NCBI GenBank assembly: GCA_036873755.1
Contig: JAVTVY010051649.1
Coordinates: forward strand, 62,001-126,000
Direction of reading: 5' to 3'
Source: Hanleya hanleyi
Lineage: Eukaryota > Mollusca > Polyplacophora > Lepidopleurida > Hanleyidae
Length of the DNA stretch: 64,000 nucleotides
Of this stretch, positions 33,101 to 46,385 are shown piece by piece. The notes under the pieces were generated by a model, which saw only the letters and a list, made by a program, of their open reading frames with translations, did not search any database and had not been told where the DNA came from. The number at the start of each line of letters is the position of its first letter. Within the stretch, counting starts at the first letter, position 1. The position numbers and the translations under genes are program-made.

Positions 33101-36100
33101 ACTAGATATAAACAGGTAAACATTCCCTCTGGTGACACTGGACGCCATTAGCCTTCTCTACATCTGACTTGCCCAGCTACTAGATATAAACAGGTAGAAC
33201 ATTCGCTCAGGTGACACTGCACACCATTAGCCTTCTCCACGCCTGACTTGCCCAGTAACTAGATATAAACAGGTAGAACATTTCCTCTGGTGACACTGGA
33301 CACCATTAGCCTTCTCTACATCTGACCTGCCCAGAAACCAGATATAAACAGATCGAACATTCGCTCTGGTGACACTGGACACCATTAGCCTTCTCTAATC
33401 TTGACCTGTCCAGTAACCAGATATAAACAGATAGAACATTCGCTCTGGTACCACTGGACACCATTAGCCTTCTCTACACCTGGCCTACCCAGCAACTAGA
33501 TATAAACAGGTAGAACATTCGCTCTGGTACCACTGGACACCATTAGCCTTCTCCACGCCTGACTTGCCCATTAACTAGATATAAACAGGTAAAACATTCC
33601 CTCTGGTGACACTGGACACCATTAGCCTTCTCTAAACTTGAGTTGCCCAGCTACTAGATATAAACAGGTAAAACATTCCCTCTGGTAACACTGGACACCA
33701 TTAGCCTTCTCTACACTTGACTTGCCCAGCTACTAGATATAAACAGGTAAAACATTCCCTCTGGTGACACTGGACACCATTAGCCTTCTCTACACTTGAC
33801 TTGCCCAGCTACTAGATATAAACAGGTAAAACATTCCCTCTGGTGACACTGGACAACATTAGCCTTCTCTTACATCTGACCTGCCCAGTAACCAGATATA
33901 AACAGGTAGAACATTCGCTCTGGTACAACTGGACAGTATCAGCCTTCTTTACACCTGACCTGCCCAGTAACCAGATATAAACAGATAGTACATTCGCTCT
34001 GGTCCCACTGGACACCAATAGTCTTCTCTACTCTTGATCTGACCAGTAACCAGATATAAACAGGTCGGACATTCGCTCTGATACCACTAGACACCATTAG
34101 CCTTCACTACACCTGACATGCCCAGTATCTAGGTATAAACAGGTAGAACATTCGCTCTGGTACCTCTGGACACCATTAACCTTCTCTACACCTGACCTGT
34201 CCAGTAACCAGGTATAAACAGGTAGAACATTTGCTTTGGGGACGCTGGAGACCATTAGACTTCTCTACTCTTGACCTGTCCAGTAACCAGATATAAACAG
34301 GTAGAACATTCGCTCTGGTGACACTGGACACCATTAGCCTTCTCTACTCTTGACCTGCCCAGTAACCAGATATAAACAGATGGAACATTCGCTCTGGTGA
34401 CACTGGACACCATTAGCCTTCTCTACACCTGACTTGCCCTGTAACCAGATTTTAACAGGTAGAACATTCGCTCTGGTGACACTGGACACCATTAGCCTTC
34501 TCTACGCCTGTCTTGCCCAGTAACTAGATATAAACAGGTAAAACGTTCCCTCTGGTGACATTGGACATCATTAGCCTTCTCTACATCTGACCTGTCCAGT
34601 AACCAGATATAAACAGGTAGAACATTCGCTCTGGTGACACTGGGCACCATTAGCCTTCTCTACTCTTGACCTGCCCAGTAACCAGATATAAACAGGTAGA
34701 ACATTCGCTCTGGTGACACTGGACACTATTAGTCTTCCCTACTCCTGGCCTGCCCAGTAACCAGATATAAGCAGGTAGAACATTCGCTCTGGTGACACTG
34801 GACAATATTAGCCTTCCCTACTCCTGGCCTGCCCAGTTACCAGATATAAACAGGTAGAACATCACTCTGGTGACACTGGACACTACTAGCCTTCCCTACT
34901 CCTGGCCTGCACAGTAACTAGATATAAACAGGTAGAACATTCGCTCTGGTAACACTGGACACTATTAGCCTTCCCTACTCCTGACCTGCCCAGTAACCAG
35001 ATATAAACAGGTAAAACGTTGGCTCTGGTGATACTGGACATCACTAGACATCTCTACTTTAACCAGATATAGACGGGTAGAACATTCGCTCTGGTAACAC
35101 TGGACACTATTATCCTTCCCTACACCTAACCTGCCCAGTAACCAGATATAAACAGATAGAACATTCGCTCTGGTGACACTGGACACTATTAGCCTTCCCT
35201 ACTCCTGGCCTGCCCAGTAACCAGATATAAACAGGTAAGACGTTGGCTCTGGTGATACTGAACATCAGTAGCCTTCTCTACACCTGACCTGCCCAGTAAC
35301 TAGATATAAACAGGTAGAACATTCGCTCTGGTGACACTGGACACTATTAGCCTTCCCTACTCCTGACCTGCCCAGTAACCAGATATAAACAGGTAAAACG
35401 TTGGCTCTGGTGATACTGGACATCACTAGACATCTCTACTTTAACCAGATATAGACGGGTAGAACATTCGCTCTGGTAACACTGGACACCAATAGCCTTC
35501 TCTAATCCTACCCTGCCCAGTAACCAGCTATAAACAGATAAAACATACGCTCTGGTGACACTGGACACCAATAGATTTCTCTATACTCGACCTGCCCAAT
35601 AATCAGATATAAACATACAGAACAGTCGTTTAGGTGACACTTGACACCATTAGCCTTCTTCTCTTTTGACCTGCCCAGTAACCAGGCATATACAGGTAGC
35701 ACATTCGCTCTGTTGACACTGGACACCATTAGCCTTCTCTACACTTGACCTACCCAGTAACCAGATATAAACAGGTAGAACATTCACTCTGGTGACACTG
35801 GACACCATTAGCCTTCTCTACACTTGACCTACCCAGTAACCAGATATAAACAGGTAGAACATTCACTCTGTTGACACTGGATACCATTAGCCTTCTCTAG
35901 ACTTGACCTGCCCAGTAACCAGATATAAACAGGTAGAACATTCACTCTGTTGACACTGGACACCATTAGCCTTCTCTACTCTTACCCTTCCCACTAACCA
36001 GATATAAACAGGTTTAACATTCGCTCTGGTCACACTGGACACCAATAGCCTTCTCTAATCCTACCCTGCCCAGTAACCAGCTATAAACAGATAAAACATT

Positions 36101-37447
36101 CGCTCTGGTGACACTGGACACCATTAGATTTCTCTATACTCGACCTGCCCAATAATCAGATACAAACAGGTAAAACATTCACTCTGGTGACACTGGACAC
36201 CATTAGCCTTCTCTACACCTGACCTGCCCAGTAACCAGATACAAACACGTAGTACATTCGCTCTGGTGGCACTGGACACCATTAGCCTTCTCTACACCTG
36301 GCCTGCCCAATAACCAGATACAAACAGGTAGAACTTCCACTCTGGTGACACTGGACGCCATTATTCTTCTCTACTGTTGACCTGCCCAGTAACCAGATAC
36401 AAACAGGTAGTGCATTCGCTCTGGTACCACTGGACCCCATTAGCCTTCTCTACTCTTGACCTGCCCAGTAACCAGATACAAACAGGTAGTACATTCGCTC
36501 TGGTGGCACTGGACATCATTAGCCTTCTCTACTCTTGACCTGCCCAGTAACCAGATATAAACAGGTAGAACATTCGCTCTGATGACACTGGACACTATTA
36601 GCCTTCTCTACTCTTGACCTGCCCAGTAACTAGATACAAACAGGTAGTACATTCGCTCTGGTGGCACTGGACATCATTAGCCTTCTCTACTCTTGACCTG
36701 CCCAGTAACCAGATACAAACAGGTAGTACATTCGCTCTGGTGGCACTGGACACCATTAGCCTTCTCTACTCTTGACCTGCCCAGTAACCAGATATAAACA
36801 GGTAGAACATTCACTCTGGTGGCACTGGACACCATTAGCCTTCTCTACACCTGGCCTGCCCAATAACCAGATACAAACAGGTAGAACTTCCACTCTGGTG
36901 ACACTGGACGCCATTATTCTTCTCTACTGTTGACCTGCCCAGTAACCAGATACAAACAGGTAGTGCATTCGCTCTGGTACCACTGGACCCCATTAGCCTT
37001 CTCTACTCTTGACCTGCCCAGTAACCAGATACAAACAGGTAGTACATTCGCTCTGGTGGCACTGGACATCATTAGCCTTCTCTACTCTTGACCTGCCCAG
37101 TAACCAGATATAAACAGGTAGAACATTCGCTCTGATGACACTGGACACTATTAGCCTTCTCTACTCTTGACCTGCCCAGTAACTAGATACAAACAGGTAG
37201 TACATTCGCTCTGGTGGCACTGGACATCATTAGCCTTCTCTACTCTTGACCTGCCCAGTAACCAGATACAAACAGGTAGTACATTCGCTCTGGTGGCACT
37301 GGACACCATTAGCCTTCTCTACTCTTTACCTGCCCAGTAACCAGATATAAACAGGTAGAACATTCACTCTGGTGACACTGGTCACCATTAGCCTTCTCTA
37401 CACCTGACCTGCCCAGTAACCAGATATAAACAGGTAGAACATTCACT
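27185..37447. repeat. 79-bp satellite, main block (~130 units)
   Basis: Unit of 79 bp: aacattcgctctggtgacac, tggacaccattagcc, ttctctacacctgacctgcc, cagtaaccagatataaacag, gtag (parts listed in order). Measured at 27193, 27272 and 27351. Because 79 is not a multiple of three, three units make one 79-residue frame cycle, and the many reverse-strand frames (VSSVTRANVLSVYIWLLGR type) are artefacts. Higher-order structure: 28833-30120 recurs at 31600-32887 (offset 2767, 35 units), and a seven-unit block of 553 bp recurs within 36.3-37.3 kb. Confidence 0.97.
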
Positions 37448-38893
37448 TTAGGCCCAATCACTCGACATCTCTAGCAGCAACTACACTATATGACACACTC
37501 GTTTCAGCAAAGGAATCAAAACTTTATAGCATAGTTTCCTTCTTGGATCTGTCTAAGGCTTTCGACACTGTGAATCATAATATATTACTCTCTAAACTCG
37601 ACCATTACGGTTTCCGAGGCCTGGCTAATACTTGGCTTAAAAGTTATCTGTCTGACAGATCCCAATGTGTTATATATAACGGCGCCTACTCTGAACCGTC
37701 TCAAATTTTATATGGTGTCCCCCAAGTATCAATATTGGGCCCAATTCTTTTTCTTCTCTATATCAATGATATAAGCAATGTTACTAATCTTCTGAAAATT
37801 ATCTTATTTGCTGACGATACCAGTGTAGTATATTCTTCCGAAAAAATAATCGGTCTTCGATATCATGTCACAAGAATTAGACAGACTCTTTACTTGGTTT
37901 CCCTGTAACCGACTCTCACTGAATACCAAGAAAACGAAATATATGTTAATCAAGCCTAACAACTCTAAATCTCCAGCTAATCCATATCACTTACTCATAT
38001 CTGGCACTGAAATACAACTCGTAAATCAATTCAAATTTCTGGGAATTTTTCTTAATGATCAACTAAACTGGAAGACTCATATACACTATATTGGTAATAA
38101 AGTGTCCAGAAACCTAGGGATAATAAACCACATAAAAGGCGCCTTGAACAAAAAAACGCTGTACATCTTATATTATTCGATGATCTTCCCCTATTTTAAC
38201 TACTGTAATGTTCTATGGGGAAATACCTACATTACTCACCTACAGCCATTGATAACTCTCCAGAAACGTGCGGTAAGAGTGATAACATTATCTAGAAAGT
38301 TAGACCACACTTCGCCCCTGTTTACTGATTTAAAAATTTTACAGCTACGGAAACTGAATCTTTACTCATGCCTTGTTATGACTCACAAATTTTTCACCAT
38401 CCCGAAATACTGCCACAAATTTTCCAGTCCTATTTTACTAAGCAATCTAGTATTCATTATTATCAGACCGGGGAAACCTGCTTAACCTATATAGACCCAT
38501 CTATCGGTCCAATTTATCATTTTACACCCTCAAGGTTACAGGACCTCGAGAGTGGAACAAACTGCCCCCATCAATGAAAGGCATTCAATCAACATCACTT
38601 TTTAAATCAAAACTCAAATCCTATTTCATTGCGAGTTGATGCATTGTAATAACTGGTCCATTTCTCTCAGTGCGTGAAATCTTTTATTCTTCAGCCATAT
38701 GTTTTTTCTCGTATTTCTACCGATGCCTCTTAAGAAGTTACTGGGATAGAACAAGCCCTTTTGGGTTTTATTCCCGCCAAACTGTATTCTCAGGCTAATT
38801 ATTACTCATACATATTTCTAAAAAATTCAGCACTTCAGCCATTGGTATCCACTACTTTGATGTATATTTTGGTGAATAAATTTCATTTCATTT
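37448..38893 (+). mobile_element. 5'-truncated LINE (CR1/L2-like) inserted in the satellite
   Basis: Begins abruptly within a satellite unit (aacattcact|) and ends |ctggtgac, so it is a clean insertion. Coding starts mid-RT with RPNHSTSLA, then FLDLSKAFDTVNHNILL, GVPQVSILGPILFLLYIND, and the catalytic FADDTS. A frameshift near 37860 moves to LNTKKTKYMLI and FLGIFLNDQLNWKTHI. A second frameshift near 38400 precedes GPRVWNKLPPSMKG-like sequence and a stop near 38638. The 3' end is (atttc)n, a typical non-LTR tail. Endonuclease and N-terminal RT are missing, so it is dead. Confidence 0.9.
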
Positions 38894-40226
38894 CTGGTGA
38901 CACTGGTCACCATTAGCCTTCTCTACACCTGACCTGCCCAGTAACCAGATATACACAGGTAGAACATTCACTCTGGTACCACTGGTCACCATTAGCCTTC
39001 TCTACATCTGACCTGCCCAGTAACCAGATATAAACAGGTAGAACATTCGCTCTGGTGGCACTGGACATCATTAGCCTTCTCTACTCCTGACCTGCCCAGT
39101 AACCAGATACAAACAGGTAGAACATTCGCTCTGGGGGCACTGGACATCATTAGCCTTCTCTACTCTTGACCTGCCAAGTAACCAGATACAAACAGGTAGA
39201 ACATTCGCTCTGGTGGCACCGGACATCATTAGCCTTCTCTACTCTTGACCTGCCCAGTAACCAGATACAAACAGGTAGTACATTCGCTCTGGTGGCACTG
39301 GACACCATTAGCCTTCTCTACTCTTGACCTGCCCAGTAACCAGATATAAACAGGTAGAACATTCACTCTGGTGGCACTGGACATCATTAGCCTTCTCTAC
39401 TCTTGACCTGCCCAGTAACCAGATACAAACAGGTAGAACATTCGCTCTGATGACACTGGACACTATTAGCATTCTCTACTCTTGACCTGCGCAGTAACCA
39501 GATACAAACAGATAGTACATTCGCTCTGGTGGCATTGGACATCATTAGCCTTTTCTACTCTTGACCTGCCCAGTAACCAGATACAAACAGGTAGTACATT
39601 CGCTCTGGTGGCACTGGACTTCATTAGCCTTCTCTACTCTTGACCTGCCCAGTAACCAGATATAAACAGGTAGTACATTCGCTCTGGTGGCACTGGACAT
39701 CATTAGCCTTCTCTACTCTTGACCTGCCCAGTAACCAGATATAAACAGGTAGAACATTCGCTCTGATGACACTGGACACTATTAGCCTTCTCTACTCTTG
39801 ACCTGCCCAGTAACCAGATACAAACTGGTAGTACATTCGCTCTGGTGGCATTGGACATCATTAGCCTTCTCTAATCTTGACCTGCCCAGTAACCAGATAT
39901 AAACAGGCAGTACATTCCCTCTGGTGGCACTGGACTTCATTAGCCTTCTCTACTCTTGACCTGCCCAGTAACCAGATATAAACAGGTAGTACATCCGCTC
40001 TGGTGGCACTGGACATCATTAGCCTTCTCTACTCTTGACCTGCCCAGTAACCAGATATAAACAGGTAGAACATTCGCTCTGATGACACTGGACACTATTA
40101 GCCTTCTCTACTCTTGACCTGCCCAGTAACCAGATATAAACAGGATAAACATGCATTCGCTCTGGTAACACTGTACATCGTCGTTCTTCTCTACTTTTGA
40201 CCTGCCCAGAAACCAGATATAAACAA
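38894..40226. repeat. 79-bp satellite, second block (~17 units)
   Basis: Continues the array after the LINE. Many units carry the atacaaacaggtagtacattc variant, also seen at 36.2-37.3 kb. Confidence 0.95.
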
Positions 40227-41387
40227 GTGATGTTTCGCCTCACCGATGGGTATCAGCAACCACTGATATATTATATAGACTCATTATCGATTTCCTTATA
40301 TATCCCTTGGTCTGGATCGCTGTCCACCGGGTCAAGAAAACCGTGCCTGTCCGTAAATGTGTAACAAACACTTAACCATAACTTACAAGCATGGGATAAA
40401 ATATTCTCATTTTTCCTCATTTTGAGGATGGTTTTAATCCAAGGAAGGTCATATAAATAATTATATTACTATTAGTATATGCTGAACCAGCCTAAGATGA
40501 AAACAGAGTAGCTCAGGAGACGCATCACGTTAGTTACTGAACTTCTCATGAGTAAGAGGAACGTATTTTGGTGGTCGTTGTTTACAGGCCACGTTTGATC
40601 CTTTGAACTTATTCTCATTTCTTTCCTTTTGCATTTGTTCCAGTGAAAACGGATACAACAGGTAGGTGTTTGCTTTACATTTTCATTGGGAAAAGCTCGA
40701 ATATAAAGCATTCGGCAATCCTTGTCAAAGATCATATATACATGGCTAAATATAATTTCATCTCCGTTTATTCTTGCTATTACAATAACACCGTTTTGCT
40801 TTATTAAATTAGATGATAAATTGGGGAATTTTTTTAGTATATTCCGATAATATAGATTATAAACATGAATTTATTGAACACTAATGTTTGCTATTAGGCA
40901 ACCGTTCCCATCTGTCAAAATATAATTTATATGTTTAGGGAACATGGCTTAGGTAACCTCGCACAAAGAGGCGATATTAAACTCAGAAAGCAGACTGAAG
41001 TTTGCAGCAAAGAGAATTGTTTGTATCAAGGGAAAAGTAATTCTGAACGTTTTCCTGGTCGAAGAAGCCTTTTTTATTCAATGACCTTCCGACGACGTTA
41101 AATCCTACTCACTCACTCACTATTTGGAAACCGGTGGTCTGATAACCATGTATGCAATACATTTGGTATCGAGTATCCTACACGGATATAATCCTCATAC
41201 GGGGTTGAATGCAGATATGATACCTCTTTATAGGAATACTGTGAATTAACGAGTATAATTACAGAAACAAAGTCTCTAACCGCTGTCAGCAGAAGTCAAT
41301 GAATACAAAATACACACGATTGAAATACAGTCCTTAAAAGTCCCCACTACAATGTACATTATGTTTGATATGAAAATTTGTTGGGAA
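40227..41387. repeat. Duplicated unique block U1 (carries microexon copy 1)
   Basis: About 1.16 kb of non-satellite sequence starting tgatgtttcgcctcaccg and ending gaaaatttgttgggaa. It includes the 18-nt microexon, a cgacgttaaatcctactcac tail with ACTC microsatellite at about 41090-41120, and an 87-codon reverse frame opposite the microexon. That reverse frame is conserved only because the copies are recent, and I do not call it a gene. Confidence 0.93.
40644..40661 (+). CDS. 18-nt microexon candidate, copy 1
   Basis: The sequence tgaaaacggatacaacag lies between a strong pyrimidine tract and acceptor (tcctttt gcatttgttccag) and a strong donor (gtaggt). It is symmetric phase 1-1, so it can be included or skipped without a frameshift. 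After the ShK exon it reads L-KTDTT, and it joins cleanly to either last exon. It would lengthen a Thr-rich stretch, a possible O-glycosylated stalk, before the anchor. No transcript was available to confirm it. Confidence 0.5.
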
Positions 41388-41549
41388 GGTCAAGAGTAGA
41401 GAAGGCTAATGATGTCCAGTGCCACCAGAGCGAATGTACTACCTGTTTGTATCTGGTTACTCGGCAGGTCAGGTGTAGAGAAGGCTAATCGTGTCCAGTG
41501 TCACCAGAGTGAATGTTCTACCTGTTTATATCTGGGTACTGCGCAGATC
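41388..41549. repeat. Two satellite units in inverted orientation
   Basis: ggtcaagagtagagaaggct followed by aatgatgtccagtgccacc is the reverse complement of the satellite unit. Orientation returns to normal at about 41550. The same inverted pair follows U2. Confidence 0.9.
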
Positions 41550-43131
41550 AGTACATTCGCTCTGGTGGCACTGGACATCATTAGCCTTCTCTACTCCTGA
41601 CCTGCCCAGTAACCAGATACAAACAGGTAGAACATTCGCTCTGGTGGCACTGGACATCCTTAGCCTTCTCTACTCTTGATCTGCCCAGTAACCAGATACA
41701 AACAGGTAGAACATTCGCTCTGGTGGCACTGGACATCATTAGCCTTCCCTACTCTTTACCTGCCCAGTAACCAGATATAAACAGGTAGAACATTCACGCT
41801 GGTGACACTGGTCACCATTAGCCTTCTCTACACCTGACCTGACCAGTAACAAGATATACACAGGTAGAACATTCACTCTGGTACCACTGGTCACCATTAG
41901 CCTTCTCTACACCTGACCTGCCCAGTAACCAGATATAAACAGTTAGAACATTCGCTCTGGTGGCACTGGACATCATTAGCCTTCTCTACTCCTGACCTGC
42001 CCAGTAACCAGATACAAACAGGTAGAACATTCGCTCTGGGGGCACTGGACATCATTAGCCTTCTCTACTCTTGACCTGCCCAGTAACCAGATACAAACAG
42101 GTAGAACATTCGCTCTGGTGGCACCGGACATCATTAGCCTTCTCTACTCTTGACCTGCCCAGTAACCAGATACAAACAGGTAGTACATTCGCTCTGGTGG
42201 CACTGGACACCAGTAGCCTTCTCTACTCTTGACCTGCCCAGTAACCAGATATAAACAGGTAGAACATTCACTCTGGTGGCACTGGACATCATTAGCCTTC
42301 TCTACTCTTGACCTGCCCAGTAACCAGATACAAACAGGTAGAACATTCGCTCTGATGACACTGGACACTATTAGCCTTCTCTACTCTTGACCTGCCCAGT
42401 AACCAGATACAAACAGGTAGTACATTCGCTCTGATGGCATTGGACATCATTAGCCTTCTCTACTCTTGACCTGCCCAGTAACCAGATACAAACAGGTAGT
42501 ACATTCGCTCTGGTGGCACTGGACTTCATTAGCCTTCTCTACTCTTGACCTGCCCAGTAACCAGATATAAACAGGTAGTACATTCGCTCTGGTGGCACTG
42601 GACATCATTAGCCTTCTCTACTCTTGACCTGCCCAGTAACCAGATATAAACAGGTAGAACATTCGCTCTGATGACACTGCACACTATTAGCCTTCTCTAC
42701 TCTTGACCTGCCCAGGAACCAGATACAAACAGGTAGTACATTCGCTCTGGTGGCATTGGACATCATTAGCCTTCTCTACTCTTGACATGCCCAGTAACCA
42801 GATATAAACAGGTAGTACATTCGCTCTGGTGGCACTGGACTTCATTAGCCTTCTCTACTCTTGACCTGCCCAGTAACCAGATATAAACAGGTAGTACATT
42901 CGCTCTGGTGGCACTGGACATCATTAGCCTTCTCTACTCTTGACCTGCCCAGTAACCAGATATAAACAGGTAGAACATTCGCTCTGATGACACTGGACAC
43001 TATTAGCCTTCTCTACTCTTGACCTGCCCAGTAACCAGATATAAATAGGATAAACATGCATTCGCTCTGGTAACACTGTACATCGTCGTTCTTCTCTACT
43101 TTTGACCTGACCAGAAACCAGATATAAACAA
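41550..43131. repeat. 79-bp satellite, third block (~20 units)
   Basis: Direct-orientation units between the inverted pair after U1 and block U2. Order of variants parallels 38.9-40.2 kb. Confidence 0.95.
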
Positions 43132-44296
43132 GTGATGTTTCGCCTCACCGATGGGTATCAGCAACCACTGATATATTATATAGACTCATTATCGATTTCC
43201 TTATATATCCCTTGGTCTGGATCGCTGTCCACCGGGTCAAGAAAACCGTGCCTGTCCGTAAATGTGTAACAAACACTTAAACATCACTTACAAGCATGGG
43301 ATAAAATATTCTCATTTTTCCTCATTTTGAGGATGGTTTTAGTCCAAGGAAGGTCATATAAATAATTATATTACTATTAGTATATGCTGAACCAGCCTAA
43401 GATGAAAACAGAGTAGCTCAGGAGACGCATCACGTTAGTTACTGAACTTCTCATGAGTAAGAGGAACGTATTTTGGTGGTCGTTGTTTACAGGCCACGTT
43501 TGATCCTTTGAACTTATTCTCATTTCTTTCCTTTTGCATTTGTTCCAGTGAAAACGGATACAACAGGTAGGTGTTTGCTTTACATTTTCATTGGGAAAAG
43601 CTCGAATATAAAGCATTCGGCAATCCTTGTCAAAGATCATATATACATGGCTAAATATAATTTCATCTCCGTTTATTCTTGCTATTACAATAACACCGTT
43701 TTGCTTTATTAAATTAGATGATAAATTGGGGAAATTTTTTAGTATATTCCGATAATATAGATTATAAACATGAATTTATTGAACACTAATGTTTGCTATT
43801 AGGCAACCGTTCCCATCTGTCAAAATATAATTTATATGTTTAGGGAACATGGCTTAGGTAACCTCGCACAAAGAGGCGATATTAAACTCAGAAAGCAGAC
43901 TGAAGTTTGCAGCAAAGAGAATTGTTTGTATCAAGGGAAAAGTAATTCTGAACGTTTTCCTGGTCGAAGAAGCCTTTTTTATTCAATGACCTTCCGACGA
44001 CGTTAAATCCTACTCACTCACTCACTCACTATTTGGAAACCGGTGGTCTGATAACCATGTATGCAATACATTTGGTATCGAGTATCCTACACGGATATAA
44101 TCCTCATACGGAGTTGAATGCAGATATGATACCTCTTTATAGGAATACTGTGAATTAACGAGTATAATTACAGAAACAAAGTCTCTAACCGCTGTCAGCA
44201 GAAGTCAATGAATACAAAATACACACGATTGAAATACAGTCCTTAACAGTCCCCACTACAATGTACATTATGTTTGATATGAAAATTTGTTGGGAA
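43132..44296. repeat. Duplicated unique block U2 (carries microexon copy 2)
   Basis: Near-identical to U1 at an offset of about 2905 bp. One extra ACTC unit in the microsatellite and a few substitutions. Confidence 0.93.
43549..43566 (+). CDS. 18-nt microexon candidate, copy 2
   Basis: Identical in exon, acceptor and donor to the copy at 40644, inside the second duplicated unique block (offset 2905 bp). Joined to copy 1 it would create valine at the junction, giving a KTDTT-V-KTDTT repeat. Confidence 0.45.
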
Positions 44297-44458
44297 GGTC
44301 AAGAGTAGAGAAGGCTAATGATGTCCAGTGCCACCAGAGCGAATGTACTACCTGTTTGTATCTGGTTACTCGGCAGGTCAGGTGTAGAGAAGGCTAATCG
44401 TGTCCAGTGTCACCAGAGTGAATGTTCTACCTGTTTATATCTGGGTACTGCGCAGATC
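44297..44458. repeat. Two inverted satellite units after U2
   Basis: Same inverted pair as at 41388, showing that U1 plus its inverted junction was duplicated as one piece. Confidence 0.9.
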
Positions 44459-45300
44459 AGTACATTCGCTCTGGTGGCACTGGACATCATTAGCCTTCTC
44501 TACTCCTGACCTGCCCAGTAACCAGATACAAACAGGTAGAACATTCGCTCTGGTGGCACTGGACATCCTTAGCCTTCTCTACTCTTGACCTGCCCAGTAA
44601 CCAGATACAAACAGGTAGAACATTCGCTCTGGTGGCACTGGACATCATTAGCCTTCTCTACTCTTGACCTGCCCAGTAACCAGACACAAACAGGTAGTAC
44701 ATTCGCTCTGGTGGCATTGGACATCATTAGCCTTCTCTACTCTTGACCTGCCCAGTAACCAGATATAAACAGGTATTACATTCGCTCTGGTGGCACTGGA
44801 CTTCATTAGCCTTCTCTACTCTTGACCTGCCCAGTAACCAGATATAAACAGGTAGTACATTCGCTCTGGTGGCATTGGACATCATTAGCCTTCTCTACTC
44901 TTGACCTGCCCAGTAACCAGATATAAACAGGTAGTACATTCGCTCTGGTGGCACTGGACTTCATTAGCCTTCTCTACTCTTGACCTGCCCAGTAACCAGA
45001 TATAAACAGGTAGTACATTCGCTCTGGTGGCACTGGACATCATTAGCCTTCTCTACTCTTGACCTGCCCAGTAACCAGATATAAACAGGTAGAACATTCG
45101 CTCTGATGACACTGGACACTATTAGCCTTCTCTAAACAGGTAGAACATTCGCTCTGATGACACTGGACACTATTAGCCTTCTCTACTCTTGACCTGCCCA
45201 GTAACCAGATATAAACAGGATAAACATGCATTCGCTCTGGTAACACTGTACATCGTCGTTCTTCTCTACTTTTGACCTGCCCAGAAACCAGATATAAACA
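44459..45300. repeat. 79-bp satellite, fourth block (~11 units)
   Basis: Contains a partial unit fusion at about 45135 (ctctaaacaggtagaac), a deletion junction inside a unit. Confidence 0.93.
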
Positions 45301-46385
45301 GATGTTTCGCCTCACCGATGGGTATCAGCAACCACTGATATATTATATAGACTCATTATCGATTTCCTTATATATCCCTTGGTCTGGATCGCTGTCCACC
45401 GGGTCAAGAAAACCGTGCCTGTCCGTAAATGTGTAACAAACACTTAAACATCACTTACAAGCATGGGATAAAATATTCTCATTTTTCCTCATTTTGAGGA
45501 TGGTTTTAGTCCAAGGAAGGTCATATAAATAATTATATTACTATTAGTATATGCTGAACCAGCCTAAGATGAAAACAGAGTAGCTCAGGAGACGCATCAC
45601 GTTAGTTACTGAACTTCTCATGAGTAAGAGGAACGTATTTTGGTGGTCGTTGTTTACAGGCCACGTTTGATCCTTTGAACTTATTCTCATTTCTTCCCTT
45701 TTGCATTTGTTCCAGTGAAAACGGATACAACAGGTAGGTGTTTGCTTTACATTTTCATTGGGAAAAGCTCGAATATAAAGCATTCGGCAATCCTTGTCAA
45801 AGATCATATATACATGGCTAAATATAATTTCATCTCCGTTTATTCTTGCTATTACAATAACACCGTTTTGCTGTATTAAATTAGATGATAAATTGGGGAT
45901 TTTTTTTAGTATATTCCGATAATATAGATTATAAACATGAATTTATTGAACACTAATGTTTGCTATTAGGCAACCGTTCCCATCTGTCAAAATATAATTT
46001 ATATGTTTGGGGAACATGGCTTAGGTAACCTCGCACAAAGAGGCGATATTAAACTCAGAAAGCAGACTGAAGTTTGCAGCAAAGAGAATTGTTTGTATCA
46101 AGGGAAAAGTAATTCTGAACGTTTTCCTGGTCGAAGAAGCCTTTTTTATTCAATGACCTTCCGACGACGTTAAATCCTACTCACTCACTCACTATTTGGA
46201 AACCGGTGGTCTGATAACCATGTATGCAATACATTTGGTATCGAGTATCCTACACGGATATAATCCTCATACGGGGTTGAATGCAGATATGATACCTCTT
46301 TATAGGAATACTGTGAATCGAATATAATTACAGCAAAGTCTCTAACTGTCAGCAGAAGTCAATGAATACAAAATACACACGATTG
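45301..46385. repeat. Duplicated unique block U3 (carries microexon copy 3)
   Basis: Same sequence as U1/U2 but ends early (acacgattga|cctgcccag), losing the last ~70 bp and the inverted satellite pair. It has more private differences near its right end (46310-46350). Confidence 0.92.
45716..45733 (+). CDS. 18-nt microexon candidate, copy 3
   Basis: Exon sequence and both splice sites are identical to the other copies. One base differs in the polypyrimidine tract (ttcttccctt instead of ttctttcctt). It lies in the third duplicated block, which is truncated at its right end but keeps the exon. Confidence 0.45.

Noticed and set aside
40472..40735. 87-codon reverse frame present in all four duplicated blocks
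   Set aside because: Conserved only because the blocks are recent copies. It lies opposite the microexon, has no recognisable motif and covers splice-site sequence of the forward gene.
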